Shown here piece after piece: positions 8,874 through 19,834 of a stretch of DNA of 64,000 bases. This DNA is from an uncultured Bacteriovoracaceae bacterium (GTDB lineage: Bacteria; Bdellovibrionota; Bacteriovoracia; Bacteriovoracales; Bacteriovoracaceae), in contig CAKZUQ010000008.1 in the NCBI GenBank assembly GCA_937923325.1, positions 34,018 to 98,017 on the forward strand. The letters run 5' to 3'. The notes beneath the pieces are model-generated. The model saw nothing but the letters and a program-made list of their open reading frames with translations, was not told where the DNA came from and searched no databases. Each line of letters begins with the position of its first letter. Within the stretch, counting starts at the first letter, position 1. The position numbers and the translations under genes were made by a program.

Positions 8874-11800
8874 TAAAGTCCTTTAACACTAAGATCTCTA
8901 AATTTGAGGACACCTATTATAGAAGACATAGTATCCAAAGATGTAAAACAAGGAATGCTATTTTCACACGCGAGGCGCCTTAGTTTAAATCCATCAGAGT
9001 TTGATTTTTTATTTTGAGATAACGTATTCACAACCATATCTACCTTTCTACTTTTAATAAGTGTATCAAGTCCGATATTTGCTTCATTTATTTTATGTGC
9101 CAGATCAACATTAAGATTTGAGTTTGCTTCAAAAAAACTCTTTGTACCTTTTGTCGCTATAATTTTGTAACCTAGAGAATCGAGTTCTTTTGCCAACTCA
9201 AGAGCATCTTCTTTATACCTATCAGAAATAGTCATCAAAACTCTTCCATATGATGGTAATCTTACACCGGATGCAACAAGACCTTTTAGAAGTGCAAGTT
9301 CAAAGTTCTTATCTACACCTAGAACTTCTCCAGTTGATTTCATTTCTGGGCCTAGAGCGACTTCGGCCCCTAAGACTTTATCAAAAGAAAAAACAGGAAC
9401 TTTCACACTAATAAAATCTGGCTCCTTTAAAAGTCCAGTTAGAACATTAAGTTCTTTTAAAGTTTTTCCAAGCATTATACCAGTTGCAATTTTTGCCATA
9501 GGAAGCTCTGTCATTTTTGATAAAAAAGGAACTGTTCTAGATGCTCTAGGGTTAACTTCTAAAATATAGAGCTTACCTTTTTTAAAGGTATACTGGATGT
9601 TCAAAATTCCTTTAACGTTTAATGCTTTGGCAATTTTTATAGTTGTTTGGACAACTTCCTCTTGTACTTTTGTGAACAGATTCTGTGGTGGAAATACAGA
9701 TATTGAATCACCAGAGTGAACACCAGCCCTTTCTACATGCTCCATAATTCCAGGTATACATACATTATCCCCATCACAAAGTGCATCTACCTCAATTTCT
9801 TTACCTTTAATATATTCATCGACAAGTATTGCATGGTCCTCTAGCAGTGATTCATTTCGTTCTAAATAATGATTCAATTCTTTTTCAGTATATAGAACTT
9901 CCATATGAGCGCCACCTAAAACATAAGAAGGTCTTACAATGACAGGATAAGAGAGGCTATCATTTTTAAAATCTTTGTTTTGGATTATACAGGCTTTTGG
10001 CCTATTTATCTCAAGTTCATCTAAGAGGGTTTCAAACTTATCTCTATCCTCTGCCATATTAATAGAATCAAGAGAAGTTCCCAGGATAGTAAAACCAGCA
10101 TTATGAATAGATTCAGTTAATTTTAAAGATGTTTGACCTCCAAACTGAACAATAACTCCATCAGGCTTTTCTCTGTGTAAGATATTTAAAACATCCTCAT
10201 CATACAAAGGCTCAAAATAAAGCTTATCACTCAAAGAAAAGTCTGTGGAACATGTTTCTGGGTTATTATTAATCATTATAGTCTCAATCCCCTCTTCTCT
10301 TAGCTTTAAGAGAGAGTGTACACAAGAATAATCAAATTCAATTCCTTGACCAATTCTGATTGGACCAGAACCTAAAACAACAACTTTCTTTTTTGTAGAT
10401 TCTACTAAACCAGCATCACATTCAGAGCCGTAACTTTGATAATAATAAGGTGTAGAAGCTTCAAACTCACCTGCACATGAGTCAACAGATTTCACAACAG
10501 GTTTAATGTTAAATTCTTTTAGTTTACTTGAAATATCTATTTTAGGTTGTTTAGAAAAATATGAAATTGTACTATTACTAAACCCTTTTGTTTTCAGTTC
10601 TCTGAGTAAAGTTTCATCAAGCGCATTGCTAGATTCAATTTTCTTTTCTAAATCAGTGATACATTTAAGTCTATATAAAAAATAATGCGAGATTTTTGTT
10701 ATTTCATGAATTTCATCTAAACTACAGTGCCTTCTTAGGAGCTCAAGAAGTTCAAGATACCAATCACACGTATGTTTTTTAAGATTTAACTTAAGCTCTT
10801 TAGTATCGATATCCTTAAAAGAGTTAAAATAGTTTGTTGCATTTTTAAGTTCAAGAGATCTAATTGCTTTTAAAAAGGCCTCTGAGAAGTTACGTCCAAT
10901 TGACATGACCTCACCAGTAGACTTCATTTGAGTTGATAGTGTTTTATCAGCTGCTCTGAATTTATCGAAAGGCCAACGAGGGATTTTGACAACGACATAG
11001 TCTAGGGTTGGTTCAAAAGAAGCAAATGTGTTACCAGTTATAGGATTTAATATTTTATCGATTGTTTTGTCTAATGCTACATGAGTTGCTACTTTAGCAA
11101 TTGGATACCCTGTAGCTTTTGATGCTAAAGCACTAGATCTACTAACTCTAGGATTAACTTCGATTACATATGATTGATTTGTATCAGAGCAATGAGCAAG
11201 TTGAACATTACATGCACCAATTATATTAAGTTCAGAAACAATTTTAAGAGACATAGTTCTAAGAAATTGTATCTCAGTATCGGCAAGACTTTGTATCGGA
11301 GCAACTACTATACTTTCGCCAGTATGAATACCAACTGGGTCAATATTTTCCATATGGCATATCGCTAAAGAGTTATCTTCTCTATCTCTAATAACTTCAA
11401 ACTCTATTTCTTTTAATCCTTTTATTGACCTTTCGACTAAGCATTGCCCTATACTACTAAGATCTAATCCACGAGATAATACAGTTAAAAAGTCTTCAAG
11501 ATTATTAACTAGTCCACCACCAGATCCACCAAGTGTGTAAGCTGGCCTCACGATTAATGGAAAACCTTCTTTTGCGGCATACTCTTTAGCTTGCTCAAGA
11601 TTAGAAACAATAATACCTGGAGGAACAGGAACTCCCATTTCAATCATTTTTTCACGAAAAAGAAAGCGGTCTTCTGCATACTTTATGGATTTCAAATCAG
11701 ATCCTAGAAGTCTAACATTTTCTCTTTCTAGAAATCCAGATTCAGCTAACTTCTTAGATAGATTTAAAGCTGTTTGACCTCCAAAGGAGCTTAAAATTCC

Positions 11801-12037
11801 AGTTGGAGACTCTTTAATAATTATTTTTTTTAAGGTTTCTACATCCAAAGGCTCAAGATAGACTTTATCGGCCATATCTTTATCAGTCATGATAGTTGCT
11901 GGATTTGGATTAACTAAAACTGTACTTATTCCTTCTTCTTTAAGAATTTGTAATGCTTGAGATCCAGAATAATCGAATTCAGCTGCTTGTCCAATTACAA
12001 TTGGCCCTGAACCAATAACAAGAATTTTTCTACTCAT
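8873..12037 (-). CDS. carB: Carbamoyl-phosphate synthase large subunit
   Basis: The 1054-residue protein contains both ATP-grasp halves. The first begins VIGSGPIVIGQAAEFDYSG and the second VLGSGPIRIGQGIEFDYS near residue 555. ATP-grasp motifs are LIVRPAYTLGGSGGG and PVIVRPSYVLGGAHMEV. The C-terminal MGS-like allosteric domain lies from about residue 930. It makes carbamoyl phosphate from bicarbonate, two ATP and ammonia supplied by CarA. The gene overlaps carA and pyrF, placing arginine and pyrimidine precursor synthesis under pyr operon control. Confidence 0.96.
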   Translation of the reverse strand: MSRKILVIGSGPIVIGQAAEFDYSGSQALQILKEEGISTVLVNPNPATIMTDKDMADKVYLEPLDVETLKKIIIKESPTGILSSFGGQTALNLSKKLAESGFLERENVRLLGSDLKSIKYAEDRFLFREKMIEMGVPVPPGIIVSNLEQAKEYAAKEGFPLIVRPAYTLGGSGGGLVNNLEDFLTVLSRGLDLSSIGQCLVERSIKGLKEIEFEVIRDREDNSLAICHMENIDPVGIHTGESIVVAPIQSLADTEIQFLRTMSLKIVSELNIIGACNVQLAHCSDTNQSYVIEVNPRVSRSSALASKATGYPIAKVATHVALDKTIDKILNPITGNTFASFEPTLDYVVVKIPRWPFDKFRAADKTLSTQMKSTGEVMSIGRNFSEAFLKAIRSLELKNATNYFNSFKDIDTKELKLNLKKHTCDWYLELLELLRRHCSLDEIHEITKISHYFLYRLKCITDLEKKIESSNALDETLLRELKTKGFSNSTISYFSKQPKIDISSKLKEFNIKPVVKSVDSCAGEFEASTPYYYQSYGSECDAGLVESTKKKVVVLGSGPIRIGQGIEFDYSCVHSLLKLREEGIETIMINNNPETCSTDFSLSDKLYFEPLYDEDVLNILHREKPDGVIVQFGGQTSLKLTESIHNAGFTILGTSLDSINMAEDRDKFETLLDELEINRPKACIIQNKDFKNDSLSYPVIVRPSYVLGGAHMEVLYTEKELNHYLERNESLLEDHAILVDEYIKGKEIEVDALCDGDNVCIPGIMEHVERAGVHSGDSISVFPPQNLFTKVQEEVVQTTIKIAKALNVKGILNIQYTFKKGKLYILEVNPRASRTVPFLSKMTELPMAKIATGIMLGKTLKELNVLTGLLKEPDFISVKVPVFSFDKVLGAEVALGPEMKSTGEVLGVDKNFELALLKGLVASGVRLPSYGRVLMTISDRYKEDALELAKELDSLGYKIIATKGTKSFFEANSNLNVDLAHKINEANIGLDTLIKSRKVDMVVNTLSQNKKSNSDGFKLRRLACENSIPCFTSLDTMSSIIGVLKFRDLSVKGL

Positions 12038-13103
12038 TGTTTTCTCCTAAGTTAATCAATTGGATAAATTCATCAAATAAATATCTTGAATCTTCAGGAC
12101 CAGAATTGGCCTCTGGATGAAACTGAACCGATAAAACTTTTTTTGTTTTATGCTCAACACCGGCTACAACTTGATCGTTAACATTGTAGAACCTCAAATC
12201 GAGCTCTGTATTTTTAAGACTTTCCTCATCAACTGCATAACCATGATTTTGTGAACTCAAAAAGACTTTATTAGTTTTAGTATCTCTAACAGAATGGTTT
12301 GCACCTCTGTGTCCAAATTTCATTTTATAAGTTTTAGCCCCGTTAACCAGGCATAAGACTTGATGACCGAGACAGATTCCAAAAGTCGGAAACTTATCTT
12401 GAATATTTTTTATAAGTTCAAAGGTATCTTCTACATCAACTGGATCACCTGGACCATTCGATAGAACAACTCCAACAGGATTAACACTTTGAATTTCACT
12501 CATCGAAGCTGTAGATGGAAAAACACTTACAGAGAAGCCTCTTTGTTCTATTTGATCTTTTATACTTTTTTTATAACCATAATCAATAAGAGCTATATTT
12601 TTCTTTTGAACATCTATTTTAGCAGATTTTACCATGGCATCTTTAGAAACAGACTTAGTGTTAAAAGAATTAAATAGCTCGTTTAATTCAGTATCTGTTA
12701 ATTCTTTGTTTGTAATAATTCCTTTTAAGGCTCCATTGGTTCTAATATATTTTGTTATTGCTCTACAATCGACATTGATAAGCGTTGGAATATTATTCTC
12801 TGTAAAAAAGTCTTTGAGACTTTTATCAGCTTTTGGATGGATTGGACCATCGTAAAGTTCATTTAAAATAACACCAGATAGTTTTATCTCTTTTGACTCG
12901 AAAGAGTCTTTCATGATTCCATAATTTCCAATTAATGGATAAGTCATTGTCACGATTTGTTTTGAATAGGATGGATCAGAAAAAATTTCTTGGTAACCTG
13001 ACATAGATGTATTAAAAACAATTTCTCCAACTGTTGACATTGATTCATCTAAAAGGGTTCCTTCAAAAGATGTACCATTCTCCAAAATAAGTTTAGCGCT
13101 CAT
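12030..13103 (-). CDS. carA: Carbamoyl-phosphate synthase small subunit
   Basis: CarA is the glutaminase subunit that feeds ammonia to CarB. The class I amidotransferase nucleophile motif FGICLGHQVL is at about residues 240-249, and the catalytic His-Glu pair is in VQFHPEANSGPEDS near residue 330. The N-terminal domain has the GEIVFNTSMSGYQEI motif. 357 residues is slightly short but complete. It overlaps pyrC by 11 bases and carB by 8. Confidence 0.95.
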   Translation of the reverse strand: MSAKLILENGTSFEGTLLDESMSTVGEIVFNTSMSGYQEIFSDPSYSKQIVTMTYPLIGNYGIMKDSFESKEIKLSGVILNELYDGPIHPKADKSLKDFFTENNIPTLINVDCRAITKYIRTNGALKGIITNKELTDTELNELFNSFNTKSVSKDAMVKSAKIDVQKKNIALIDYGYKKSIKDQIEQRGFSVSVFPSTASMSEIQSVNPVGVVLSNGPGDPVDVEDTFELIKNIQDKFPTFGICLGHQVLCLVNGAKTYKMKFGHRGANHSVRDTKTNKVFLSSQNHGYAVDEESLKNTELDLRFYNVNDQVVAGVEHKTKKVLSVQFHPEANSGPEDSRYLFDEFIQLINLGENNE

Positions 13104-14346
13104 AAGATACTACCCCTTCTTTAATAGTCATTGATGGCCACCCAATTAAGCTTCTTCCTACAAAGGGAGTATTCATACTTTTTGAATAGATTGATTTTTC
13201 ATCGACTTTTAAAACACTTTCATCATCAATCAAAGTTATATCGGCTCTTTTTCCAACCTTAATTTCTCCACCATCCAAATGAAATAACTCACAAGGCTTA
13301 GAGCTCATCGTTTTAACCAGGTGCTTAAGATCACAACGTCCCTCTTTAACAAAATATGAATATAAGAGCGGAAATGCTGTCTCAAGGCCAATCACACCAA
13401 AAGGTGCTTCTTCTAGACTTTGATTTTTCTCTTCTATACTGTGAGGAGCATGATCAGTGGAAACTATATCTATAACACCATTTAAAAAAGCTTCTTGTAA
13501 GGCAAACATATCGTCTTTAGATCTTAAAGGAGGGTTCATTTTAAAGTTAGAATCTTTTATATCTTCATCACAAAGAAACAAGTGATGAGGAGTAACCTCA
13601 CATGTTACATTCAGACCTCTTTTTTTTGCTGATTCGACTAATTCTAAAGACTTTCGACTGCTTACGTGCAAAACATGGTAGTGTCCTCCATGTTTTTCTA
13701 ATAGAGAAATATCTCTTTCAATCATTTTCCATTCTGATGAAGAAGGGATCCCCTTAAGCTCATTTTCTTTTGCATACTTCCCATCATGGATACTTGCTCC
13801 ATTTGATATTTCATTAACTTCACAGTGTTGAAGTACAGACAGTTTATACTTCGCCGCATTTGCAAAGACTAAGTCCATCATTTCGTCTGATTGCACACCG
13901 ATTCCATCATCTGTCACAGCAAAGATCTCTTTAGTTTTATACTCTTTAAAGTTACATAACTCTTTGCCTTCTAAAGACTTAGTCATAGCTGGAACAATGT
14001 GAACATCAACTTTAGATGAAGCTTTTATTCTTTCTCTTACTCTATTAATCATTTCTATAGAATCAATCGTAGGCCTCGTATTAGGCATAATTGCAACTTG
14101 AGTAAATCCTCCAGCAAGAGCTGCATTTGATCCAGATTCAATAGTTTCTTTATACTCAAAACCAGGCTCCCTAAAGTGAACTTGCATATCCACCATACCA
14201 GGGATTGCTTTAAGGCCAGAACCTTCAACAATATTCTTTGAAGAAGAAGAAAGCTTAGGCCCTATCTCAATTATAATTCCATTTTCGATGATGATATCAA
14301 CACCTTCACCATCTAAATCTACATTTCTAATAAATAAATCACTCAA
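13093..14346 (-). CDS. pyrC: Dihydroorotase, class I
   Basis: PyrC cyclises carbamoyl aspartate to dihydroorotate. It shows the amidohydrolase metal motif MVDMQVHFREPG near residue 52, further metal ligands in VLQHCEV and HVLHVSS, and STDHAPHS near residue 300 containing the catalytic Asp. The 417-residue length and MPNTRP motif fit class I enzymes related to hydantoinases. It is the second gene of the operon and overlaps pyrB by eight bases. Confidence 0.94.
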   Translation of the reverse strand: MSDLFIRNVDLDGEGVDIIIENGIIIEIGPKLSSSSKNIVEGSGLKAIPGMVDMQVHFREPGFEYKETIESGSNAALAGGFTQVAIMPNTRPTIDSIEMINRVRERIKASSKVDVHIVPAMTKSLEGKELCNFKEYKTKEIFAVTDDGIGVQSDEMMDLVFANAAKYKLSVLQHCEVNEISNGASIHDGKYAKENELKGIPSSSEWKMIERDISLLEKHGGHYHVLHVSSRKSLELVESAKKRGLNVTCEVTPHHLFLCDEDIKDSNFKMNPPLRSKDDMFALQEAFLNGVIDIVSTDHAPHSIEEKNQSLEEAPFGVIGLETAFPLLYSYFVKEGRCDLKHLVKTMSSKPCELFHLDGGEIKVGKRADITLIDDESVLKVDEKSIYSKSMNTPFVGRSLIGWPSMTIKEGVVSYER

Positions 14347-15238
14347 AATTGTCTCCTAAAATACTATCTATTATTGCCATTCTCATTGGTATTGAATTCT
14401 TAACTTGCTCTAAAATTTTGATTTTTGGATTTGTCATTACCTCATTGGAGATTTCGACCCCTCTATTAACTGGACCTGGATGTAAGACAATAGCGTTATC
14501 TTTTAGTAACTCTAATCTTTGATCAGTTAGGCCATACAGCTTAAGATAATTAGACTTATCAATCGTAATATTTTTATGTCTTTCAAATTGGATACGTAAG
14601 AAAATAACAACATCAGCACGTGTTAAACACTCATCGATTTCAACATACTCTAAGCTATTATAACTCTGATTAAAAAACTTAGGAGAACAAAGAATGACTT
14701 CATTACCAAGTGTCTTATGCAATTTAATGTTAGAGCTTGCAACTCTGGAGTGTTCAATATCTCCCACAATGGCGATAGTTAGATTATGAATAGAGTTGAG
14801 TTCTTTTTGAATTGTGTATAGATCAAGTAATGCTTGAGTTGGATGAGATATAATACCAGAACCTGCATTTATTAAAGATAGGTCTAGATCTCTATGGTTA
14901 TTAAGAAGCTGATCATCAGAAGTTCTAACTATTAAGGCATCAGCTCCCATTGCCTCAATAGTTTCAGCGGTGTCCCTGAAACTTTCTCCTTTTTCAAAGG
15001 AAGAGTGTTTAACATCTAACTCCAAGATGTTAATGCCAAGTCTCTTGCAAGCGGCTTGGAAACTCAGGTTAGTTCTAGTACTTGCTTCCATAAAAAGAAA
15101 AGCTATAAACTTATCTTTATACTTGGAAAATTGATTTGGATTTTTGGCAAAAAAAATGGCCTTCAAAAGAAGGCCATTTATCATATAAGAATTTTTTATA
15201 TCATTGATTTCAATAAAATGAGATTTTTGTTGTTTCAT
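14339..15238 (-). CDS. pyrB: Aspartate carbamoyltransferase catalytic subunit
   Basis: PyrB condenses carbamoyl phosphate with aspartate. The carbamoyl-phosphate motif FMEASTRTNLSF lies near residue 50, with SHPTQALLDLYTI near 130 and the aspartate-loop region near LTDQRLELL. 299 residues is normal for the catalytic chain; no pyrI regulatory gene is adjacent. It is the first gene of the operon. Codons 19-31 form an 11-bp hairpin followed by a T run on the coding strand (see separate entry), an unusual place for a terminator-like signal. Confidence 0.94.
   Translation of the reverse strand: MKQQKSHFIEINDIKNSYMINGLLLKAIFFAKNPNQFSKYKDKFIAFLFMEASTRTNLSFQAACKRLGINILELDVKHSSFEKGESFRDTAETIEAMGADALIVRTSDDQLLNNHRDLDLSLINAGSGIISHPTQALLDLYTIQKELNSIHNLTIAIVGDIEHSRVASSNIKLHKTLGNEVILCSPKFFNQSYNSLEYVEIDECLTRADVVIFLRIQFERHKNITIDKSNYLKLYGLTDQRLELLKDNAIVLHPGPVNRGVEISNEVMTNPKIKILEQVKNSIPMRMAIIDSILGDNFE
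15149..15179 (-). terminator. Terminator-like hairpin inside pyrB (candidate attenuator)
   Basis: On the transcribed strand, an 11-bp perfect stem (arms 15169-15179 and 15154-15164, tetraloop TTTT) runs straight into eight consecutive T (15156-15149). The structure is indistinguishable from an intrinsic terminator but sits about 60-90 bases after the pyrB start codon, inside coding sequence. A ribosome following RNA polymerase closely would block it, as in the E. coli pyrBI leader. Here the role of leader peptide would be played by PyrB's own N-terminus. Attenuation is inference. Confidence 0.5.
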
Positions 15239-15255
15239 ATTTACCGTTTTTTCTT

Positions 15256-15285
15256 AATATAATAAAAATGAAATAACTCTGACAA
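15256..15285 (-). promoter_or_regulatory. Predicted sigma-70 promoter of the pyr operon
   Basis: Reading the minus strand, a TTGTCA -35 box (15280-15285) and a TATATT -10 box (15256-15261) are separated by 18 bases. The start site would fall near 15249, leaving only a short leader before the pyrB ATG at 15238. That short leader means any attenuation must act within the coding region. Confidence 0.55.
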
Positions 15286-15320
15286 GAAAATTATAAAATA
15301 TTTTTTAATTAAAATGTTTG

Positions 15321-15349
15321 TTGACATGCTTACATGGAAGGCCTAACTT
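15321..15349 (+). promoter_or_regulatory. Predicted sigma-70 promoter of purB-purA operon
   Basis: A consensus TTGACA box (15321-15326) and a TAACTT box (15344-15349) are separated by exactly 17 bases. The predicted start near 15356 gives a leader of about 33 bases containing an AAGGA ribosome site before the purB GTG start. This is one of the best promoter matches in the window. Confidence 0.65.
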
Positions 15350-15388
15350 TAGTTAACGGGGAAACAATTTTTCAACAAAAGGAAAAAA

Positions 15389-16690
15389 GTGATTTCAAGA
15401 TATAACATCTCCGTTATCTCAGACCTTTGGTCTAACCAAGCAAGGTTCAACTACTTTCTGAAAGTTGAAAAATCTTTATGCAAATCTTTAGAACACTTTA
15501 ACAAAATCCCATCAGGAGTCTATAAGTCATTAGAAACTGTTACGATCAATGAAGTTCGTATTGAAGAAATAGAAAAAGAAGTAAGGCATGATGTTATAGC
15601 TTTCTGTACTTCAATTACAGATCAAATGCCACAAGAGTTCAAAGCATACTTTCACTATGGAGTAACATCATCAGACATAATAGATACCGCACTTATGCTT
15701 CAAATGAAATCTTCCACTGTTCTAATTAAAGATATGTTAACAAGTGTAATCAAAAGCCTAGATGAACAGATTAACAAAACAAATAGAATGATTTGCGTCG
15801 GTCGCTCCCATGGTATATATGCAGAACCAATGATATTTGCACAAAAATGGCTTGGTCACCTAGCCGAATTTGCAAGACGTTATAATGAGCTTAATGCATT
15901 TGAATTTACAGCTCAATTTTCTGGCGCTGTTGGAAACTATAGTGTTTTATCTCCAGAGATAGAAGAGTATGCAGCAAATCAACTAGGCTTAGGTGTTGAG
16001 GACGTAACAACTCAAGTCATTCCTAGAGACAGAATAACTAGTCTCGTTTCTATTTTTGTAAACCTTGGAAGTGCAATTGAAAGAATTGCCATTGAACTAA
16101 GGCACTTGCAGCACTCTGACGTAGATGAGGTCCATGAAGGTTTTTCTAAAAAACAAAAAGGCTCATCTACAATGCCCCATAAAAAAAATCCAATTAGTTC
16201 TGAGAATATAACAGGACTTGCAAGAATGCTTAGAAGCTATCAGCAAGTAGCGAATGATAATGCACAACTGTGGCACGAAAGAGATATTTCACATTCAAGT
16301 GCAGAAAGGATGTATCTTCCGGATATGTTTGGTATCGCTCTCTATGCACTTGATCGACTTAACACAACAATACAAAACCTAACGTACAATAAAGAAAACA
16401 TACATAAAAAGATTATTGAAAATCCAAAAGTCTTTTCAAGTATTATTCTACACAAGCTCATAGATCACACATCTCTATCGCGGGAAGAACTTTACACAAT
16501 AGTACAGGAAGCTTCATTTAATAATAAAGACCTAAGATCCTTACTAGATAGCATTCAAAATCAGGTAGCGACACACACAGATCAAGTGTTTAAATTACCA
16601 ACACTTGATGAATTGACTACTCACTACTCTATACAATTTGAGAAAGTTTATGCACGCATACAAAAAAAGCACTCACACTTTTTTTGTTAA
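15389..16690 (+). CDS. purB: Adenylosuccinate lyase
   Basis: PurB removes fumarate from adenylosuccinate (and SAICAR). The fumarase/aspartase superfamily signature GSSTMPHKKNPI is at about residues 257-268, HYGVTSSDIIDTA near residue 90, and VGRSHGIYAEPM near 137 carries a catalytic His. The start is GTG at 15389, supported by AAGGA five bases upstream. 433 residues is standard. It heads an operon with purA and a GMP reductase-like gene. Confidence 0.94.
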   Translation: MISRYNISVISDLWSNQARFNYFLKVEKSLCKSLEHFNKIPSGVYKSLETVTINEVRIEEIEKEVRHDVIAFCTSITDQMPQEFKAYFHYGVTSSDIIDTALMLQMKSSTVLIKDMLTSVIKSLDEQINKTNRMICVGRSHGIYAEPMIFAQKWLGHLAEFARRYNELNAFEFTAQFSGAVGNYSVLSPEIEEYAANQLGLGVEDVTTQVIPRDRITSLVSIFVNLGSAIERIAIELRHLQHSDVDEVHEGFSKKQKGSSTMPHKKNPISSENITGLARMLRSYQQVANDNAQLWHERDISHSSAERMYLPDMFGIALYALDRLNTTIQNLTYNKENIHKKIIENPKVFSSIILHKLIDHTSLSREELYTIVQEASFNNKDLRSLLDSIQNQVATHTDQVFKLPTLDELTTHYSIQFEKVYARIQKKHSHFFC

Positions 16691-17989
<1,299 letters not shown>

Positions 17990-18001
17990 AAAGGAGATTA
18001 C

Positions 18002-19060
18002 ATGAGTTTACTATTTACACACGATGAAATTTTAAAAAGATCTAAAGCTTTAACTTTTAATGATGTACTTCTTATGCCAAGGCATTCTGAGATGGATTCG
18101 AGACATACACCAAAGCTGCAATCAAAACTATCTAAAAACATAACACTAGACTCACCTATAATAGCATCAAATATGGATACAATCACAGAAGCTGAAATGG
18201 TAATGGCCATGTCAGAGATTGGTGCAACTGGTATCCTTCATCGTTTTATAGATATTGGACAACAAGTTGAACAGGTAAAAAGAGTTAAATCATTCTTATT
18301 AGAAAGAAGTTTAAAATCACCAATTTGTGCCAGCATAGGAGTGAAAGAAGGTGGTTTAAAAAGAGCGCAGGCCTTAGTGAAAGCCGGAGTAGACTTACTT
18401 ACTATCGATATAGCTCATGGAGACAGTGTCATGATGATAGACACTCTTTCAATAATAAAAAGGGAGTTTCCACATATTGATGTCATCGCTGGAAATACTG
18501 CCTCTTATGATGGAGTAAAAAGATTAGTGGAAGCTGGAGCAGATGCTATAAAGGTTGGTATTGGACCTGGATCAATGTGTACTACGAGGCTCATAACAGG
18601 ATGTGGAGTTCCTCAACTGACAGCAATAGCATTTGCATATGAAGCTCTCAAAGGGACAGGCATTCCATTAATTGCAGATGGAGGAATCAAACATTCAGGA
18701 GATATGGTAAAAGCTTTTGCAGCTGGTGCAGATACAGTAATGGTTGGTTCTCTACTATCAGGAACAATAGAAACTCCAGGAGAAGTCAAAAATGGAAAAA
18801 AACTATATAGAGGAATGGCATCAAAATCAGCTCAAGTTTCATGGAGAGGTGGTGTATCTGAAGGACTAGCACCCGAAGGGGAAGCAACTCAAGTAAATTG
18901 TAAAGGAACTGTAAAGCAAGTTATAAGTGAAATAACAGGTGGTATAAAGTCAGGAATGACCTACTTAAATGCACCACAAATTGAAGATATTAGAAGAAAT
19001 GCACAGTTTATGGAAATGACAGCATCTGGCTTTTCTGAATCCAGACCACACGGTTTATAG
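18002..19060 (+). CDS. guaC: IMPDH/GMP reductase family enzyme without CBS domains, probably GMP reductase
   Basis: The 352-residue TIM barrel contains [29 protein letters not shown] (catalytic Cys loop) and [13 protein letters not shown]. No CBS pair is inserted, and the flap reads [14 protein letters not shown]. That matches GMP reductase (GGVAEYRAAEG in E. coli GuaC) and lacks the Arg-Tyr dyad of IMP dehydrogenase. The C-terminus ESRPHGL, however, resembles IMPDH. With purA and purB upstream, GMP to IMP to AMP conversion is the coherent reading. A CBS-less IMP dehydrogenase is the alternative. Confidence 0.68.
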   Translation: MSLLFTHDEILKRSKALTFNDVLLMPRHSEMDSRHTPKLQSKLSKNITLDSPIIASNMDTITEAEMVMAMSEIGATGILHRFIDIGQQVEQVKRVKSFLLERSLKSPICASIGVKEGGLKRAQALVKAGVDLLTIDIAHGDSVMMIDTLSIIKREFPHIDVIAGNTASYDGVKRLVEAGADAIKVGIGPGSMCTTRLITGCGVPQLTAIAFAYEALKGTGIPLIADGGIKHSGDMVKAFAAGADTVMVGSLLSGTIETPGEVKNGKKLYRGMASKSAQVSWRGGVSEGLAPEGEATQVNCKGTVKQVISEITGGIKSGMTYLNAPQIEDIRRNAQFMEMTASGFSESRPHGL

Positions 19061-19067
19061 AAAGTAG

Positions 19068-19091
19068 AAGCCTAGTCGAAAGACTAGGCTT
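19068..19091. terminator. Bidirectional hairpin terminator
   Basis: A 10-bp perfect stem AAGCCTAGTC / GACTAGGCTT with a GAAA loop lies between the convergent GMP reductase-like and nitroreductase genes. Short T runs follow on both strands, so it can end transcription from either side. Confidence 0.75.
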
Positions 19092-19101
19092 TCTCTAATA
19101 T

Positions 19102-19734
19102 TTAATCTAAAAATTCAACAACATCATTTAATGGAAAGCGAACCTTCGGAGCGCTTGCATACTTATCTGAACTAGCTCTATATCCTATAGGACAAGCAAC
19201 AGCAGTCATAAGCCCTTTACTTGAAAGACCTAAAACCTCATCATACTTTGAAGCAATAATACCCTCCATAGGACAAGCATCTATCTTCATTAGTGCACAA
19301 GTAGTCATTAAGCCACCAAGTGCAATATAAATTTGATTTTTCATCCAAACTCTTTTTTGTTCATCAGACTTTGAAGATAAGAAGCCTTTCATCATTTGAG
19401 AATAGCCTTCAAGATCAGCTATGTCTTGACCTCTAGTTTCAGCAGTATCATTAATGAAAGCATCAATATGTGATTCATTGAATTCTGTAGGCAAACAGAA
19501 AATAATATGGTGAGAACAGTCTGTAACTTGCTTTTGATTCCAACTATGAGGAAGTAAAGAATCTTTTATTTCTTGATTACTTACAATTAAGAATTTCCAA
19601 GGTTGTAGGCCAAAAGAGCTTGGAGTTAACCTTAAGCTCTCAGCAATAGTATTAATATCCTCAGAAGAGATCCTCTTAGTTTTGTCAAATTCTTTAGTAG
19701 CATAGCGCCAATTTAATGATTCAATGATATTCAT
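19102..19734 (-). CDS. NfnB/NfsB-like nitroreductase family flavoprotein
   Basis: The 210-residue protein starts MNIIESLNWRYATKEFD and has LRLTPSSFGLQPWKFLIV, the FMN-contact block of the NfsB-type nitroreductases. The C-terminal part (ACPMEGIIASKYDEVLGL) matches NAD(P)H-dependent oxidoreductases of this group. These cytosolic FMN enzymes reduce nitro compounds or quinones. It is a single gene with its own upstream AT-rich region. Physiological substrate cannot be told. Confidence 0.85.
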   Translation of the reverse strand: MNIIESLNWRYATKEFDKTKRISSEDINTIAESLRLTPSSFGLQPWKFLIVSNQEIKDSLLPHSWNQKQVTDCSHHIIFCLPTEFNESHIDAFINDTAETRGQDIADLEGYSQMMKGFLSSKSDEQKRVWMKNQIYIALGGLMTTCALMKIDACPMEGIIASKYDEVLGLSSKGLMTAVACPIGYRASSDKYASAPKVRFPLNDVVEFLD

Positions 19735-19834
19735 GTGTACTCCTATATTTATACATTTGGCCCACTAGAATAATCGAGATATAGTATAAATTCAATAGAA
19801 GATACATTCATTTACAATAGATATCTAAGAAATC

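Noticed and set aside
11174..11368. Small plus-strand gene inside carB
   Set aside because: It is antisense to a strongly conserved gene, has no ribosome site and no recognisable product.
18002..19060. Ordinary IMP dehydrogenase (guaB)
   Set aside because: No CBS domains and no Arg-Tyr flap dyad; the flap matches GMP reductase better, though the C-terminus keeps some doubt.
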